A stretch of DNA of 64,000 nt from Carnegiea gigantea (GCA_029747015.1 JAKOGI010000822.1:333621-397620), one strand, 5' to 3'. Counted from the stretch's first letter, positions 12,420 through 25,182 are shown. A program made the numbers and translations. The notes: a model not told the origin generated them from the letters alone.

Positions 12420-14630
12420 CTACAAATTAAACCATACTTAAACTTATAAATAAAAATATAGCATAAGGATTAAGGATCGAACCCACAAGTACAGATATAA
12501 AAATAAGCTAGTGTCAATCTAAGTAAATATACCATTTTTCATTTTTTTATTTTGCTTTCAATAAATCCAAAATAAACAAGGAAAAATATTAAAAATTGCT
12601 CACTAATACTCCAAAATATTCTAAGCCTATTCACAAAAATAAAATAGTAAATACCTAATCTAAATATTCTGGAAAAATAATTACACAATATTAAATTGAA
12701 AATTAAAATAGAAAACTACCACCAAAAATCACAAAAAATACCTAAACTAATAATCTAAAGATAATTAAATTTACACTCCAAAATATATATCTAATTGTTG
12801 TTTAAAAAAAAGAAAATAGCTACAAAAAATACTAACAGAAAATAAAATCTAAAACTAAATAACTAGTAAATTGCACTTAAGTGAATGAGAAATCAAATAA
12901 AAACAATCAACCAGATTGTAAAACATAATTTTATAAACTTAATCCAACTCTGGAAACATAGAATAAAAAAACTAAAAGCTTAACTTTTAAATTTATTAAA
13001 GTAAACACTTGCACATATCACATTCACAAATAATTCTAAAAAATTGTTAAATAATCTCCAAAACTTCCAAAATTGAATAGCATAACATTAGGACTCTATA
13101 TAAACCCTAAAGTGGCATAAAACACCCAAAAAAAACAATAAAATAGATCTATTTTTAAACCTAATTTCTAACAAATTGATAAATAATAGCAAAAAAAGCA
13201 TAAAACTAACAAAAAAAATTAAACCACAAGAAAAAGCAAAATATCATTAATCTAAAATTACTAAGATACACCTAAAAGACTATCCTTTTTTAGGGGGTAA
13301 ATGAAATTTAATATTAAAGTCTATAAGTTTAAGAACTGACATTGATAAAGTAAAGAAATCAACTAAAAAGTAAACAAATAATTATCAAGTATAACAAATT
13401 CATGAAACACTTAGCATAGTCTATATCCATCATATAAATTAATATTTACCATCAAAATAAAAATTAACTTTTCTACGAGTTAGACAGATGCCCACTAATG
13501 GATCTTCCTTGTTTTTCCTTATATTATAGTTTATTTAGTTCAGGCTCTAATATAAACCCTATTACTTTTGATAACCATAGCACCAACGCAAGAATTTAAT
13601 CAAACTAAAATACTAACGGTTAGAAAAATATCATCTAATAACTTCTAGCCAATTTAGTAGCAAATTAATTTAACAAAGATCTATAATAACTTTTCAATTA
13701 AAAGAGTTGGGTTTGAGCCATCTATGATCAGTTAACGTGAAACTGATGCCTAAAAGACTAACGCTTACACATATTTAAACATTTTAAACTATCATATGAA
13801 TTCATATTAAACTAATTATTATGCATTCTAATTAATCTAACATAAATATCATGAACAATAACACAAAGCATCGTAGAATTATGGAACAAAAATCAATTAG
13901 ATAGTAAAGCACAAAATGTGCTTCAAAATAATTAATTTAAGCATCTTTTTAAATATATTATGCTATGTATTAAAAAAAACCACTCACTCATATTATAAGT
14001 TAGAACACATATATTAACCAAATAATTCTTGTTTAATAATAAACTAAAGTAAATAAAATAAAAATAATTATACTATGAGAATGATGATGATGATTGGTTG
14101 CTGATGGTGTAGGCATGCTGAAGATGGCATGTGATGATGGAAGAAAAGAGGTGGTGATGGTTAAGCTGCTGCTGATGATGATGATGCGTGAATTATGATG
14201 GTGATATATGTGATACTGGCTTGATGATTAAGAGGGTGAAGAAGAAGGCAGAAAGGGAAGGTTATGATGGATGTGGAAAAGATGAGGTATGAAGGAGATT
14301 ATATAACTTGAATACTCTAACTAGGATTCGATAAGGTTTCTTCTTTTTCAATTCTTCCGATTTCTTTTCTAGTTAAAATTAGTACTCTTGTAATCCTAGT
14401 TTTCAAATAAATCATTATGAAGATAAATATTTTTCATAAATTATTATTTTGGAGTGACTTGATGAATCGATTTAAAAAGTCCTTCAATAAATAAAACCTG
14501 CATTTTGAGGTCTTTTCTTCTCCTGTTCATTTTGATAATCCTTAACCTTATAAAATAGACTAAATTAGACAAAATAATATATATAATTTAAGAAAATAAT
14601 TATTAAAAATATACATGAATAATGACTTCA
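12420..14630 (-). repeat. Probable 5' LTR of the Athila-like element
   Basis: Very AT-rich, gene-free block directly upstream of gag. On the minus strand the segment near 12460-12490 reads GTGGGTTCGATCCTTAATCC, a signature often found near the end of plant gypsy 5' LTRs. The left border is placed near 12420 and the right border near 14630 (minus strand TGTGAAGTCATT). The partner LTR is missing, so neither border can be confirmed. Confidence 0.4.
14070..14260. repeat. GAT/ATG-rich imperfect triplet repeat
   Basis: Dense GATGATGATG and GGTGATGG runs, clearly purine-richer on the plus strand than the surrounding AT-rich DNA. It lies within the probable LTR. No open frame of note uses it. Confidence 0.75.
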
Positions 14631-14639
14631 CAGTACTAG

Positions 14640-17600
14640 AAGGTCAAAGTGTTCAAGACCCTAATGACTAAGAAACTCCTTTTAAGAAGGCTAAGTGAAG
14701 TCAAAAGGGCAGAAATGGGTAGAAATCCTAGTTGTTCACTTCAGTGACTTTATAATCCCAACCCATTATCAATGGGCCAGGAAAATAAAGTCACGGGACA
14801 ATAAAGGGGCAAAGCCCAAATCGAGTGACAGAAAATGAAATACTACATTAAATGTGAAATTTCCGCTTCAAATTAGCAAATAAATCCCTGACATTAAACT
14901 CCATCACCAATTCACGAAAGGCCGCTAGGTGTAAAGCATGACCCTAATTTCTAAGTAATTACGTTACATGCATGCAAAAAGCTGAAAATACAAAGGCTAT
15001 TGAGATTCTAAATCAAGTTTCGATTTTCTCACAAGTTTTTCCCTTTGAAGAAAAGGTAAACCTATAATTCTCAGTGTCCAAGGCAGCAACGTCATCCTCA
15101 CCTAGCTGATGGAGTGTAATCCCAATGATACCTCTAGATTGATAGGGCCGTAACCTCTGCCATCTTAGTAGACATGTGATACCCTTTTTAAAGATTCCAG
15201 GCTTTTGCATAAGGGACGTGGAAAAGAAATAGGGAATGAGGTTGGAGAAACGTTGGAATTGGATTTGGACCCTCCTCAAATGCCTTGATTTCCTCTAGGA
15301 AAAGACAAACAAGCCCCACCATAATGGTCCTCCTAGTAAAAACACTAAGGATGGGCTAAGTTGGGAGGTAGATGCCATCCAAATTATAAGGAGGTAAAGC
15401 CCTAGATTCCTCCAAACTAACAGACATAGGGGAAGAGACACAAAGTACCTTGGAGCTAGATGAGTGTGTAGACTATTTTCTTCGCAAACAACGTCTAATG
15501 TCCTTAGTATGGGGCATTTGCTACCCACTCTTGGGGACAACTTCTCCCAAGAGCCCTTGAGCATCAACTTACTCCATCGAAGATGTTGAAAAAGAGGACA
15601 TACCCTTGGTAGATGCCCTAAGAAATCATGTACTTCTTAATAATGCGGAGGAATGTAATAGAGAATGTTTCTCAAATAAAACTTTCATCACCAATCCTTA
15701 AAACAATTCTAATGGTTGGATTTTATTCCTGAAAGACAACGAATCCTCACTTCTTGATCCAATATGTCAAATCTAAAGCGATTCTCCTTGAATAGAATCA
15801 CAAAATAAGTTTTTAAGGCCCTAACCTTAGAAGCATTCTTGGCTGACAAAACAATCTTAACCCAAGCATAAGTAGGAATAAAGATGAATGACATTTCCAT
15901 TAGAATAAGGGATGGAGGCCCTATTAGACTCCAAAGGTGTGTAGGTTGAAGTGAAACCATTTTATAAAAGCTACTAGCAAGAAAAGGCACAACATTGTGA
16001 GGGGCATTAGCTTTTGAGATGCAAATTCCCAATATCCCTTATTTTATAAAGGGAAACCCTAAGAAATCGCAATTATTGCAAATAAAGATTAGGGGAAAAA
16101 AGGGAAAATAAGCAAGAGACCAACATAAGGCATACATGTTATACCAGAGAGTGGGTCTTGCATTTATTGCTAAAATAATATTACAAAGATAAAAGATTTT
16201 TATTACATAGAGAGCGTACATATCTGAACAAAAGAAACATCAAAATAAGGGGTAGGCTTATCTTCTACAACTTCTTTGCCAAGACGGGTGAAGCAAGCAT
16301 TGAGCCTTTTTAATATGCTTGTCCAAGGCCAGAGTCTTCTCTTATGTCATTCTTCACCTTTCCTCCATCTCTTGCGGCAAAGCACTTACACGACCAGACT
16401 TTTATATGAACCCTGGTCACTCCCTACTCATGTTCTCATTTACAAGTACAAACTTACCCTCTGAAACTCTCCAGTCTCTCATAGGTTCTACTGCTCCCTT
16501 CCAAGTGTGGCATAGGGACCTCAAAGACTCTTTCCGGAGAGAACCCCTATACTTTGCTGCTCTAGATGAAGAAATAGAAACGAAGGGAGAAGAAAAACAG
16601 AAACCAAATGAGGGCCAGGCATGGGATCAAGAAAACGGTCATCGGTAAAGGCCCTGGGCAACTAGAGGACAATGGAACACACAAAGATCGGAAAGTCCTT
16701 GGGTTTGGTCAGGATCTTCTGCTGCAATCAAGGGGTAGTCGGCAAGGTGGTTGTATACCCTTTCAAAAATTTACCCCCTGGATGAAGGAATAATATACAG
16801 AAATAGGCTCTAGAATAAGAAGCAAACCATCTTGAAGCAAGAACGATTCACTCTCTGTAATACTCTATTCAAGATGTTTGGCTTTAGAATCGATAAGCTC
16901 ATGAAGTTTGTCGATCATCAGAACCTGAAGCTGGAAAATAGGAAGAGCCTCTCTGATCTACTCCTCACATAATTGCTCATGGATCGTGTCCCAAATAGTG
17001 GTCCATAATAACCATCTCCTTAAACAATATAAAGGGAAAAAAATAGGACCAGAGGAGGTACAGGTTGATAGCCAATCATAGAGGTTTAGCATCTTAGAGA
17101 AGGAAGTTTTATTAGGAAAACCAGGGCAGGCAAAAGAGGTAAAAGAAAGTTTTGGAAAACATGAGGGTACAAATGATAGACACTTACTAAAAAGAAGCTT
17201 GGCAGTGGTTAAAGGATTTCTTTAAGAAATTGAGCCTACAAAAGCTAAATTTATAGCCAAGTTTAAAACAGAACAACATCATAAGATTAGGGGAAAAAAC
17301 CAATCAAGAAAACTCTAGAAAATTGAAACCATCCGCCATTATTGGCATGGGAAATTGTAGAGATGGCAAAAAGACACTGAATTAAGACAAGTTTAAGCTA
17401 CCATTGAGTAGATGCCAAAGTTATTTCCTGAGGAATGAAAATTAAGGTTGGCTTAAGAATTAGAAGAACAAAGTAAAGGATTTGAAATCTGGTTGAAGGA
17501 ATTTTTGCAAAGAAACAACATAGAAATTCATTAGAAAAATAATAACAAAGTATCTTTAGGAAAGGAGATCAGATCAAAGGAGCATACACATAATTAACCC

Positions 17601-17650
17601 TGAGAACGGGCATGGATAGCGCATTATTTAGGCAAAGAATTCCTAAAAAA
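14640..17650. other. Unresolved degenerate repeat DNA
   Basis: Open frames here are short and unrecognised: minus 16032-15709, 15567-15295 and 15279-15013, and plus 16276-16793. Base composition is less AT-rich than the flanks, which suggests old coding sequence. Minus-strand peptides near 16500-16390 (WRVSEGKFVLVNENMSREWP) are vaguely like N-terminal gag segments of plant gypsy elements, but this is weak. No intact gene is supported. Confidence 0.4.
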
Positions 17651-17689
17651 ATAAAGAGGCCAAGTTGGTCACACTTTGAGGCATGGTTG

Positions 17690-18200
17690 GATCAAAATCC
17701 AACATGCCCAAAGTGGCAAATAGTTCGGGTAGAAATCAACTCAAAAGGGGCACTATGACGTAGCCTACTAAAAGCCCAAATGAAAGAGAATTGATAGGAT
17801 CAAGCCACCAGGTTGAGTTATCTAGAGCTTAAATACAAGCTCTCTAAAATTAAGTCCATTGAGACCTTAAAAATAATCCTCATCATATGGCTTGATAGGA
17901 AAGGAATGACCTAGTCAAGATTTCCTAAATCTACAAGGACTTGGTAAGGAACTTTAAGTCTGAATAAAATTAGGAAATAATCTATATATAAAAAGATGTA
18001 GAGTTCTAGTAAAATTCCTCTAAGAGAACTGTCCTAGAACCCTATGTAAACAAGTCATGGCCAACATCAAGCATAAGTCAGCAAAACTTTTATAAGCCCT
18101 TCAGTGCTTACTACTCTCTCCTAAATTCTCCCTAACTTGAACGTTGGAAGCTCTTTAATAGGAGAAACCCCTCTTTGAGAGTTATTCTGCATGTGACCAT
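17690..18200 (+). repeat. Probable LTR remnant (Tat-type gypsy)
   Basis: A TATA-like box CTATATATAAAA (17980-17991) is followed about 150 bp on by AACTTGAACGTTGGAAGCTC (from about 18136). That resembles the U5 segment of many plant Tat-lineage LTRs (ACTTGAGCGTCGGAG). An ATTGGGCGGTGGCAG stretch near 18198 may be a degraded primer binding site. No partner LTR was found, so this is a solo or truncated LTR by inference. Confidence 0.4.
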
Positions 18201-18501
18201 TGGGCGGTGGCAGAAGTTCCTCAAGGTTCCCTAAAAGGAAGATGAAAGTTGTAAATCGTTCTGAAACACTACTTATGGCATTTGCTACTATATAAAGGAA
18301 CATGATCAACCCCCATCAGAATTTGTCATGTGGTGTGATAATGAGTGAACTTTAAATGTCGTTTCTTATTTGTTGTGTTTTTTTAAAAAAAATTGATGTG
18401 AGTTGTCCTTATCTTCTTGATTATGGAACCTTTTTTGGGAAGGAGGTACTTGACTCTATACTTATTTAGTTATTTCTCATGTGTACTAGCCTTATAATGG
18501 A

Positions 18502-18941
18502 AGAAAATACGAGAGATAGCTAGAGAGAGTGATAAAGGAAGGAAAACCTCTCCAACATTTCTAAGGCTTGTTCGGTAGCAAAGGTGGAACGAAATAGAAT
18601 CAAGTTCCATATCTAGGGGGCGTTAGGGATGACACATGAATTCTGAACTCAAGTATTTGGTGAGCAAAATTGAAATGGTATGGAATCAGGTTCCAATCCT
18701 TGTTGTTTGGCAAATAATTATGGAAAATACAAGAGATAGCTAGAGAGAGTGATAAAGGAAGGAAAACCTCTCCAACATTTCTAAGGCTTGTTCGATAGCA
18801 AAGGTGGAACGAAATAGAATCAAGTTCCATATCTAGGGGGCGTTAGGGATGACACATGAATTTTGAACTCAAGTATTTGGTGAGCAAAATTGAAATGGTA
18901 TGGAATCAGGTTCCAATCCTTGTTGTTTGGCACATAATTAT
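18502..18941. repeat. 220-bp direct tandem duplication
   Basis: Copies 18502-18721 and 18722-18941 differ at only a handful of sites (for example TTCGGTAG versus TTCGATAG, GAATTCTG versus GAATTTTG). Both begin near AAAATACAAGAGATAGC and end near TTGTTTGGCA. The near identity means a recent event. The unit encodes nothing convincing. Confidence 0.95.
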
Positions 18942-19476
18942 GGGATGGAATCAAAACTGTTTTACATTTAAAATATTATCGCTATGATAAATTTTCATTA
19001 GTTATTTTTTTGGCTTTATATTAAATGAGGTTTATGATCTTATTTTATAATCATTTGGGACTTGTATTTTATTTTATTTTAGAATTATTAACTATTTTGT
19101 TAAGCTTTTTGATAATTAACCAACCAAAATTTAGCATATTACAACTAAATCCAAACTAAATCTTTTGTTTCCTAACCATTAGTGACATTATTATATAACA
19201 TTTTAATAAATTAACAAAAACGAAAAACATAGAAAAAGCATATCCTATCCAAGACTTCAAGTCGAGGCACTACCACACTGGGCTTTTCACTTCGCCCATA
19301 TTTGCCAAACACCACCAAAAAGAAAAGTATGAAAGGAAAGAATGGTACAGAAGTAAGACTACAAAAAAGAAGCATAGCAGAGGGGATGAAGCAGCACAAA
19401 ATCAAGAGATAAGATACATTAGGTTTGAAGAAGAAGAAGCACAAATAGATCAGGAGAAATTAGCAATCCCAGAAAA
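18942..19476. other. Gene-poor flank of the chromovirus; possible old host leader
   Basis: AT-rich to 19200. From 19250 to 19476 the minus strand is CT-rich (TTCTTCTTCTTC near 19435) and carries an ATG near 19297. That resembles a plant 5' leader followed by a short coding start, but the frame closes after nine codons. Removing the chromovirus joins it to 33493 onward. Confidence 0.3.
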
Positions 19477-19745
19477 TGATATAGTATTTAAAAAGCTCAA
19501 GGAGAATGAACGAGACATACTATACTAGTAATCAGCAAACCAGAGAGAATTTAGAGAGAGCTTTTAGAGAGAAGAATAGCTTTGTATTAATGATGCATAA
19601 ATGGTTTAGTTACAAAGGCTATTTTTGTATAGTGCTTGTAAGATGACAGTTATTACGACCTGTAATTCATTGGACCCTTCTAACAACCTTACGTGGACAC
19701 CCTTAACTTCCTTCAAAAGGCTAACTAACTTCCTTTGCTGTAACA
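19477..19745 (-). repeat. 3' LTR of the Reina-like element
   Basis: Starts TGATATAGTATT and ends GCTGTAACA on the plus strand, so it has TG...CA ends in either reading. It is clearly homologous to 33214-33487 (AGCTCAAGGAGAATGA, CTAACTAACTTCCTTTGCTG shared). Confidence 0.93.
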
Positions 19746-20655
19746 TATCCCGCTCTTTAGCTGTAGACTTGCCCTCAAATCTGGAAATGAAGAAATAACT
19801 GTGGAAATCTCTCTTCTATTATAGCTGCATCTTCCCAAGTTACTTCAAACTCTAATTGACCTTGCCACATAACCAAATAATGAACCATAGCCTTGTTTTG
19901 TTATTTAACTAACTTCCTATCCAAAATAGCAACGAGCAACCTTTGAGTAGTGTTGTGCTTGCCACACAATCCAGTGGGAATTTATGATTGTGCCGGTAAT
20001 TCTCCCCTGAAAGACTTTAGCTAAAAGACATAGAAAATATTGTGTATTTGAGTTATTGATGGAAGATCCAACTGATATGCCACCTTTCCCACTAGCTTTT
20101 AATCTAGAAAGGTCCAAAATAATGAGGACTCAGCTTATCATTAGTTCTCCTTTGCACTGAGCGTTGGCTGTAAGGAAGTAACTTGAGCCAAACCCAATCT
20201 CCAACTACAAAGGTCCTTTCACTTCTATGTTAATCAGCAAATGTCTTCATCCTATGCCGAGCTCTCAGCAAATGGAACTTTAATAGTTGTATCACTTTTT
20301 CGCTTCTTTGCAGTGATCTACCCATAGTAGCATTATTAGTTTCCCCTGGTAAGTAAGGAACGTGTATTAACGGAGCCTAGTTATAAAGAACTTCATAAGG
20401 AGAGCTGAGTGGTTGAGTGATAAGTGGTGTTATACCACCATTGTGCAACAGACAATCACTTACTCCATTCTTTCAACTTATTAGATGTCATACACCTAAG
20501 GTAAGTCTCTAGGTACCTATTAAGTACTTTAGTTTGACCATTAGTTTGTGGATAGTAGCTGGAAGACAGTAGCAAATTAGTGCCTTACAAGGCAACGATG
20601 ACTTGCCAGAAGTTGCTCAAAAATGTAGAATCCCTATCACTCACTGTACTCCTTG
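19746..20655 (-). pseudogene. Integrase C-terminal part and chromodomain of the Reina-like element
   Basis: The minus strand continues the integrase interrupted at 29561: WPRSTVSDRDSTFLSNFW lies next to the nested insertion, then SSSYYPQTNGQTKVLNRYLE. Downstream, about 19950-19780 encodes a chromodomain-like stretch (AMVHYLVMWQGQLEFEVTWE), the feature that defines chromoviruses and guides integration to marked chromatin. Stops occur throughout. Joined to the segment at 29561-30040 it restores the integrase order. Confidence 0.85.
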
Positions 20656-20660
20656 GCCAG

Positions 20661-21946
20661 TGATAAATGCTTATTGTATATATCATTTTAGGGCTATTTT
20701 GCTTCATTTTTAGGAGAATTATGTGCTTAATGTTATTATTTATACTCATATTTTCAATTTATGCTTGGGTATAGTTGTTCGATGGGTTTTGCAGGATTTT
20801 AAGCCTTTTTGCCCAGCATTTGACTCTTACTAGATGTATTTTGACCTCTCCCACGGAAGCGCATGAGTTGCTACGCCCGTGGAGTAAGAAAAGAGTAGAA
20901 AGCCGATTCCAGCCCAGACTACGGTCGGACTGTGGTATCTGCCATGGACCGTGGTGAGCATAAAATTGCTACCTCCTCATCTTCTTTCGGTTGTGTGGCT
21001 GAAATCAATCAAGCCCCCTCTATAAGAGGCCCCATTCTGCAATAGTAGAAAAAACAACACAAGCATAGAGTTAGCATAGATTAGACCTTTAGCATGGTTT
21101 TCTTTCTCTTCTCAAATTTTGTTGTTTCCTTTAAGATTTCTAGTTTGATTTTAGTTTTGGTGAGAAATCTTGAGTGTATGTGTTTGGTTTTTGAGGTGGT
21201 TTGAAGCCCTTATTGCAGGCCATCTCAGTCAAACCTTTCTCTCAGATTTTGCAAGATTGTTGGTTAGTTTGTTCAATTCTTAATCATATGTGAGTAGTTT
21301 ACTTTTTGTCCAGGGATTTAGTAGTTTATGAAAGTGTAGTTGGATCATGTTTTAATTTATAGAATTATGCTTATCTTTATGATTGATTTGATTTTGTTCT
21401 ATCAAGTAATTATATTGTTGTGAGTGAATTTTTGGCCAAAATTTGATTGCTTGCTTGAAACAATCGGATGAAAAACTAAAATGTGACATTTGATTGTTGG
21501 ACTGCTTGATTAGACCTAATGTCTAGTCGTCTCGAAAGAGAAATTTGCATATTAGGAGGACTAAAGAGTAATTGAAGATATTTAACTTGAATTAAGGCAA
21601 ATTAGTTTGAAAGAACGACTTTTGCTTAGTTTAGGCAAATTTGATTGATTTTGAAAGAATAGATCAAATTTCGGGATAAATTGCAACTCCTCGAGATTAA
21701 CCGATTAGAGAAAAGCACATGATTGTTGTTTTGATCCAATGTCCTTTCATAACTACGAGAATTCCTAGACATATTTTCTCTTTGATTGATTCAATAGTGA
21801 ATTAGAAGTTGTTAAATCCAACCCTTTGAATTAGAATTTTTACTTAGCACATTCTGATAGATAAGACTCGGTGAGTTATATTAGTCCCTAATGAACAATG
21901 TGTTTGTCTATATTACGGCTACCCATGTGCTTGCGCTAGTTGACCA
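20661..21946 (+). repeat. 5' LTR of the polymerase-less Athila-type element
   Basis: Begins TGATAAATGC and ends GTTGACCA. It carries a cluster of CCACGG/CCGTGG inverted words at 20851-20957. Homologous over its length to 28290-29555. Confidence 0.93.
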
Positions 21947-21952
21947 AGTTTT

Positions 21953-21970
21953 TGGTGCCATTGTTGGGGA
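21953..21970 (+). other. Primer binding site (tRNA-Asp type)
   Basis: TGGTGCCATTGTTGGGGA starts 6 bp after the LTR. It is a transition-mutated version of TGGCGCCGTTGCCGGGGA, the complement of the plant tRNA-Asp 3' end used by Athila-type elements. Confidence 0.85.
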
Positions 21971-22096
21971 CTAAACTATTAACTATTGAGTTAGTCTTGT
22001 GAAAGTGATTAGGTATTTTATTATCTTTTATTATTACTTTCTTTTTTTGTTTAATTGCACTGGTAGTGTTGGTGATAGTACATACAGGAATTCTTC

Positions 22097-24140
22097 TTGT
22101 TTATACGAACACCGATCTTGTACGAACCCGATCCTAAGATTGAAAGGATTTTCTGCTTAAGGAGGAAGAAGCAAAGGGTTAAAGAACAAATACACAAGGG
22201 TAGAAGGAATCCAACAAGCATGGTGAGAATGCTTAGAGATTTCGTTACTCTTGTAGTCCAAGGGATCATCTCAAGCATCACTTGCCCTACTGTTGATGCC
22301 AATAATTTCAAGCTCAAACCGGCACACATTTCGATGGTGTAGCAATCCTAGTTTAGATAAACGCCTTTAGAAGACCCGAATCTACACCTCTCGGTCTTTT
22401 TAGAGGTGTACAATATGTTAAAACTTAATGGAGTCTCCACTGATGCGATTCGTCTGTGCCTATTTCTTTTCTCCTTGAGGGATAAAGTAAGGGCTTGGTT
22501 ACACTCCTTACCATTTGGATGCATTATTAGTTAGGGATGAGTTGACAATAGCTTTCCTCGCCAACTTTTTCGCTCTAAGCAAAACAGCTAGCTTGAGAAA
22601 TTAGATCTCCAATTTCATGCAAAAAGATGAAGAGACGCTCTACGAAGCCTGGGAGCAGTTTAAAGATTTACTACACCCATGCCGCCATCATCTTCTTCAA
22701 CCTTGAATGATTATCTAAGCCTTTTATAATGGTGTGACCCAGTTTATGTGGTCCACTATTGATGCGGTGGCAGGAAGCACTTTGATGAGCAAAACAGAGG
22801 ATGAAGCCTATAATCTGATTGAGGAAATAACACTCAATAATTTTTAACGGTCTACCAAACGAAGCCAACCCAATAGGTTGGAGGTAAGCTTGAAGTTGAT
22901 GTACTTACTTTACTTTCTGCTAAAGTAGATGCTATAACTCAAAGACTAGAATGAATGAATATTAATGCTATGAATTCTAGTACCCCTTCCCCTTGTGAAA
23001 TTTGTGGTTCTATTGAGTATGTAACTTTAAATTGTCAAGTTGGGATCCTCTTTCCCCAAGACCCTAATGAAGTTAACTATTTTCAAAACTTCAACCCGAG
23101 ACCGGCCAATGACCCCTTACTCTAATACATATATTCTAAGTTGGAAGAATCATCTGCATTTCTCCTATAGGTCTAATCTAAATCTATCAAAGGTACCCCC
23201 TATGAATGCCAGACCACCTCCTAGTTTTTAAAGACCCCCGTTCTCTTCTCAAGTGCCCCAAAAGTCCAATTTAGAGTTTATGATGGAAAGCATGCTTATG
23301 GTACAATAAAAACAAGATGAGTATATTAAGCAATTAGCCTCAAAAGTTGATGTGCTTACAACTCATAATAGGATGTTGGAAGTCCAAATTATCCAAAAAG
23401 CTAGTTTTTCATCTACACCCCCAGATAGACATCCTAGCAAGCCCGAACCTAACCCTCATGAGCGTTACAACTGTGTCACTTTGAAGGAAGAAATAGAGGA
23501 CTTAACTGACCCTGAGAATGTACCGATGGAAGATGGTAGCGAAATAATCATGGTTAGAAGTAAAGAAATGAACAATGGTGGCAAGACTGCCACATTTGAA
23601 GAGAATGACACTGTAGAATTTCCTATAATTTTTCCCCCTAAGCTCCCTGACCCAGGTAGTTTTTCTATCCCCTGCATTGTGGGAAAAGTGGAAGTTGAGA
23701 GAGCTATGTGATCTAAGTGTAAGTGTTAGTATCATGCCATATTCTTTGTTTTATAAGCATCACCTAGGACCATCGCTAGCCGCACCCTTTTCACTATAGT
23801 TAGCTGACTGTTCTGAGATGCAACCCATAGGCAGATTGGACGATGTGTCAGTCAACATAGGAGACATTTAGGTATTGGAGGCTTTATTGTAGTAGATATG
23901 CCTGAGACCGATGATGCTCAAATTATCCTAGGTTGGCCCATTTTGGCTATAGCTAGTTGCCATATTGATGTAAGAAAGGGACGGATTACAACTAAGGTAG
24001 AAGGGCGCTATGCTGTGTTTTGTTATATAAAGGAAGACGTGGTTTCCCCTAGTTCTTCTTTATTAGATGGATTACCCATTTCCCCTAAAATTGATATGGA
24101 GGATGTCTTGAATTATGACGGTCATCCTGATTCAGACTGA
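22097..24140 (+). pseudogene. Gag-protease of the Athila-type element (decayed)
   Basis: Gag begins near 22097. The conserved N-terminal stretch SSITCPTVDANNFKLKPAHI is followed by in-frame stops at the Gln-rich linker, and then LNGVSTDAIRLCLFLFSLRD in the same frame, the core of plant gypsy gag. A spacer ORF covers 23352-23711 (LPDPGSFSIPCIVGKVEVER). The aspartic-protease segment runs to 24140, with SVSIMPYSLFYKHHLGP near 23740 and IILGWPILAIASCHIDVRKG from 23928. The usual protease motif DLGAS reads D-L-S-V-S, so the active site is altered. Gag would form the particle and protease would process it. The gene is dead. Confidence 0.82.
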
Positions 24141-25182
24141 ATTTCTTATGAGGACCCTGACTAACGGTATGTTAAGGTGGAATTTTCTGGTCCTATGCCA
24201 CCTAACATGCCCGAGGTTGAGGTCCCTATGCCTAACAAGTCTTCCATGAGCAACTATTGTAGGTTCACGTAAGCTGTTCTCTCTATGCCCCCTATGGAAG
24301 GATTTGATGTGGATTTTGATTTGGGGGTTGAACAAGTTGATAGTGACCCGCCTGATAGGGCACAAGTGCGCTTTGTTTTGTATGCGGATAATGCACTTTG
24401 GCATCGTGTCATGAAAACGAAGGACCTTCAACCCGAACTTTTTCGGTGGTACCTTCGACTGAGGTCTAGGATAAAGTCAATGTCCTTGCACTATCTGATC
24501 CGGACCAAGTATAGAGGAAGGGTCAAGCTCCTGAGCTTAAAAGAGTGCTCCTTGGGAGGCAACCCAAGCTCTTTTTCCTTTTTCTTTTCTTAGCTTTCAC
24601 TGTTTTTGTAGTACGTCAAAAAAAAAAAAGAACAAAAAACCAAAAAAAATTATGAATAAAATGTTAGCCACCACGGCCATATCCCCAGAACTACACCGTA
24701 GGGGTCCCACCCAGGCAAATCGAAAAAAAATATTAAAAAGAATAGAGGACAGCAAACACCACAGACAGACCGTGGTAAGTCCCACGATCCGTGGTGTACT
24801 GTTACGACCTGTTGTCTAGGTTTTTGATCACAGTGCCTACTCACCTCCCTCACACTTCATCTTTAACCTCACGATACTCTCTCTCTACCTCCATTTTCTC
24901 TCTCTACACTCTCCCTACCTCACACCTTCAATCTTCCTCATTTCTTCACCATTTTTACTCAATTTCACCCAAATCATTCCCTTTCACTTAATCTTTCATC
25001 TTTCATCTTTCTCCATAAATTCCATCTCTTTCTTCTTCTTTTTTTTCAAACTCATTTCATCCACCAGACCCATTCTTTTCTTTCATCTTTTTCTTCTTCT
25101 TTTTACTAAATTTGTTCATTTTCTTCTTCAAATTTTCTTATTTAGGATTTAGATTTGGTTTTTTATTTTGGTTTTTGCAATA
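24141..25182 (+). other. Interior spacer with pyrimidine-rich leader
   Basis: Contains the GGGAGGCAACCCAAG motif (about 24554-24568) seen in many Athila-type interiors, an A-rich tract (24617-24655), a CCGTGG/CCACGG cluster (24756-24797), and a strongly C/T-rich stretch (24836-25130) just upstream of the second ORF. The last resembles a plant promoter or 5' leader. This is where polymerase would lie in a complete element. Confidence 0.6.

Larger units (their letters stand above)
8412..12420 (-). mobile_element. Athila-like Ty3/gypsy retrotransposon remnant, internal region
   Basis: Minus-strand gag, protease, RT, RNase H and integrase occur in the Ty3/gypsy order, reading from about 12400 down to 8412. 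The pol motifs (SPKGLKVDKAKVGIIQSLP; GQRVGKIPHVIYFGSRTLDL) fit the Athila/Tat branch. Stops and frameshifts are frequent. The integrase end is cut off at 8411 by the CACTA terminus and its 3' LTR is not in the window. The 5' LTR is probably the AT-rich block at about 12420-14630. Confidence 0.82.

Noticed and set aside
16276..16793. Overlapping plus-strand frames as a gene
   Set aside because: Two short frames without domain resemblance inside a repeat block; the minus strand gives equally plausible broken peptides.
23465..23735. Minus-strand frames opposite the Athila-type gag-protease
   Set aside because: Shadows of the plus-strand coding sequence.
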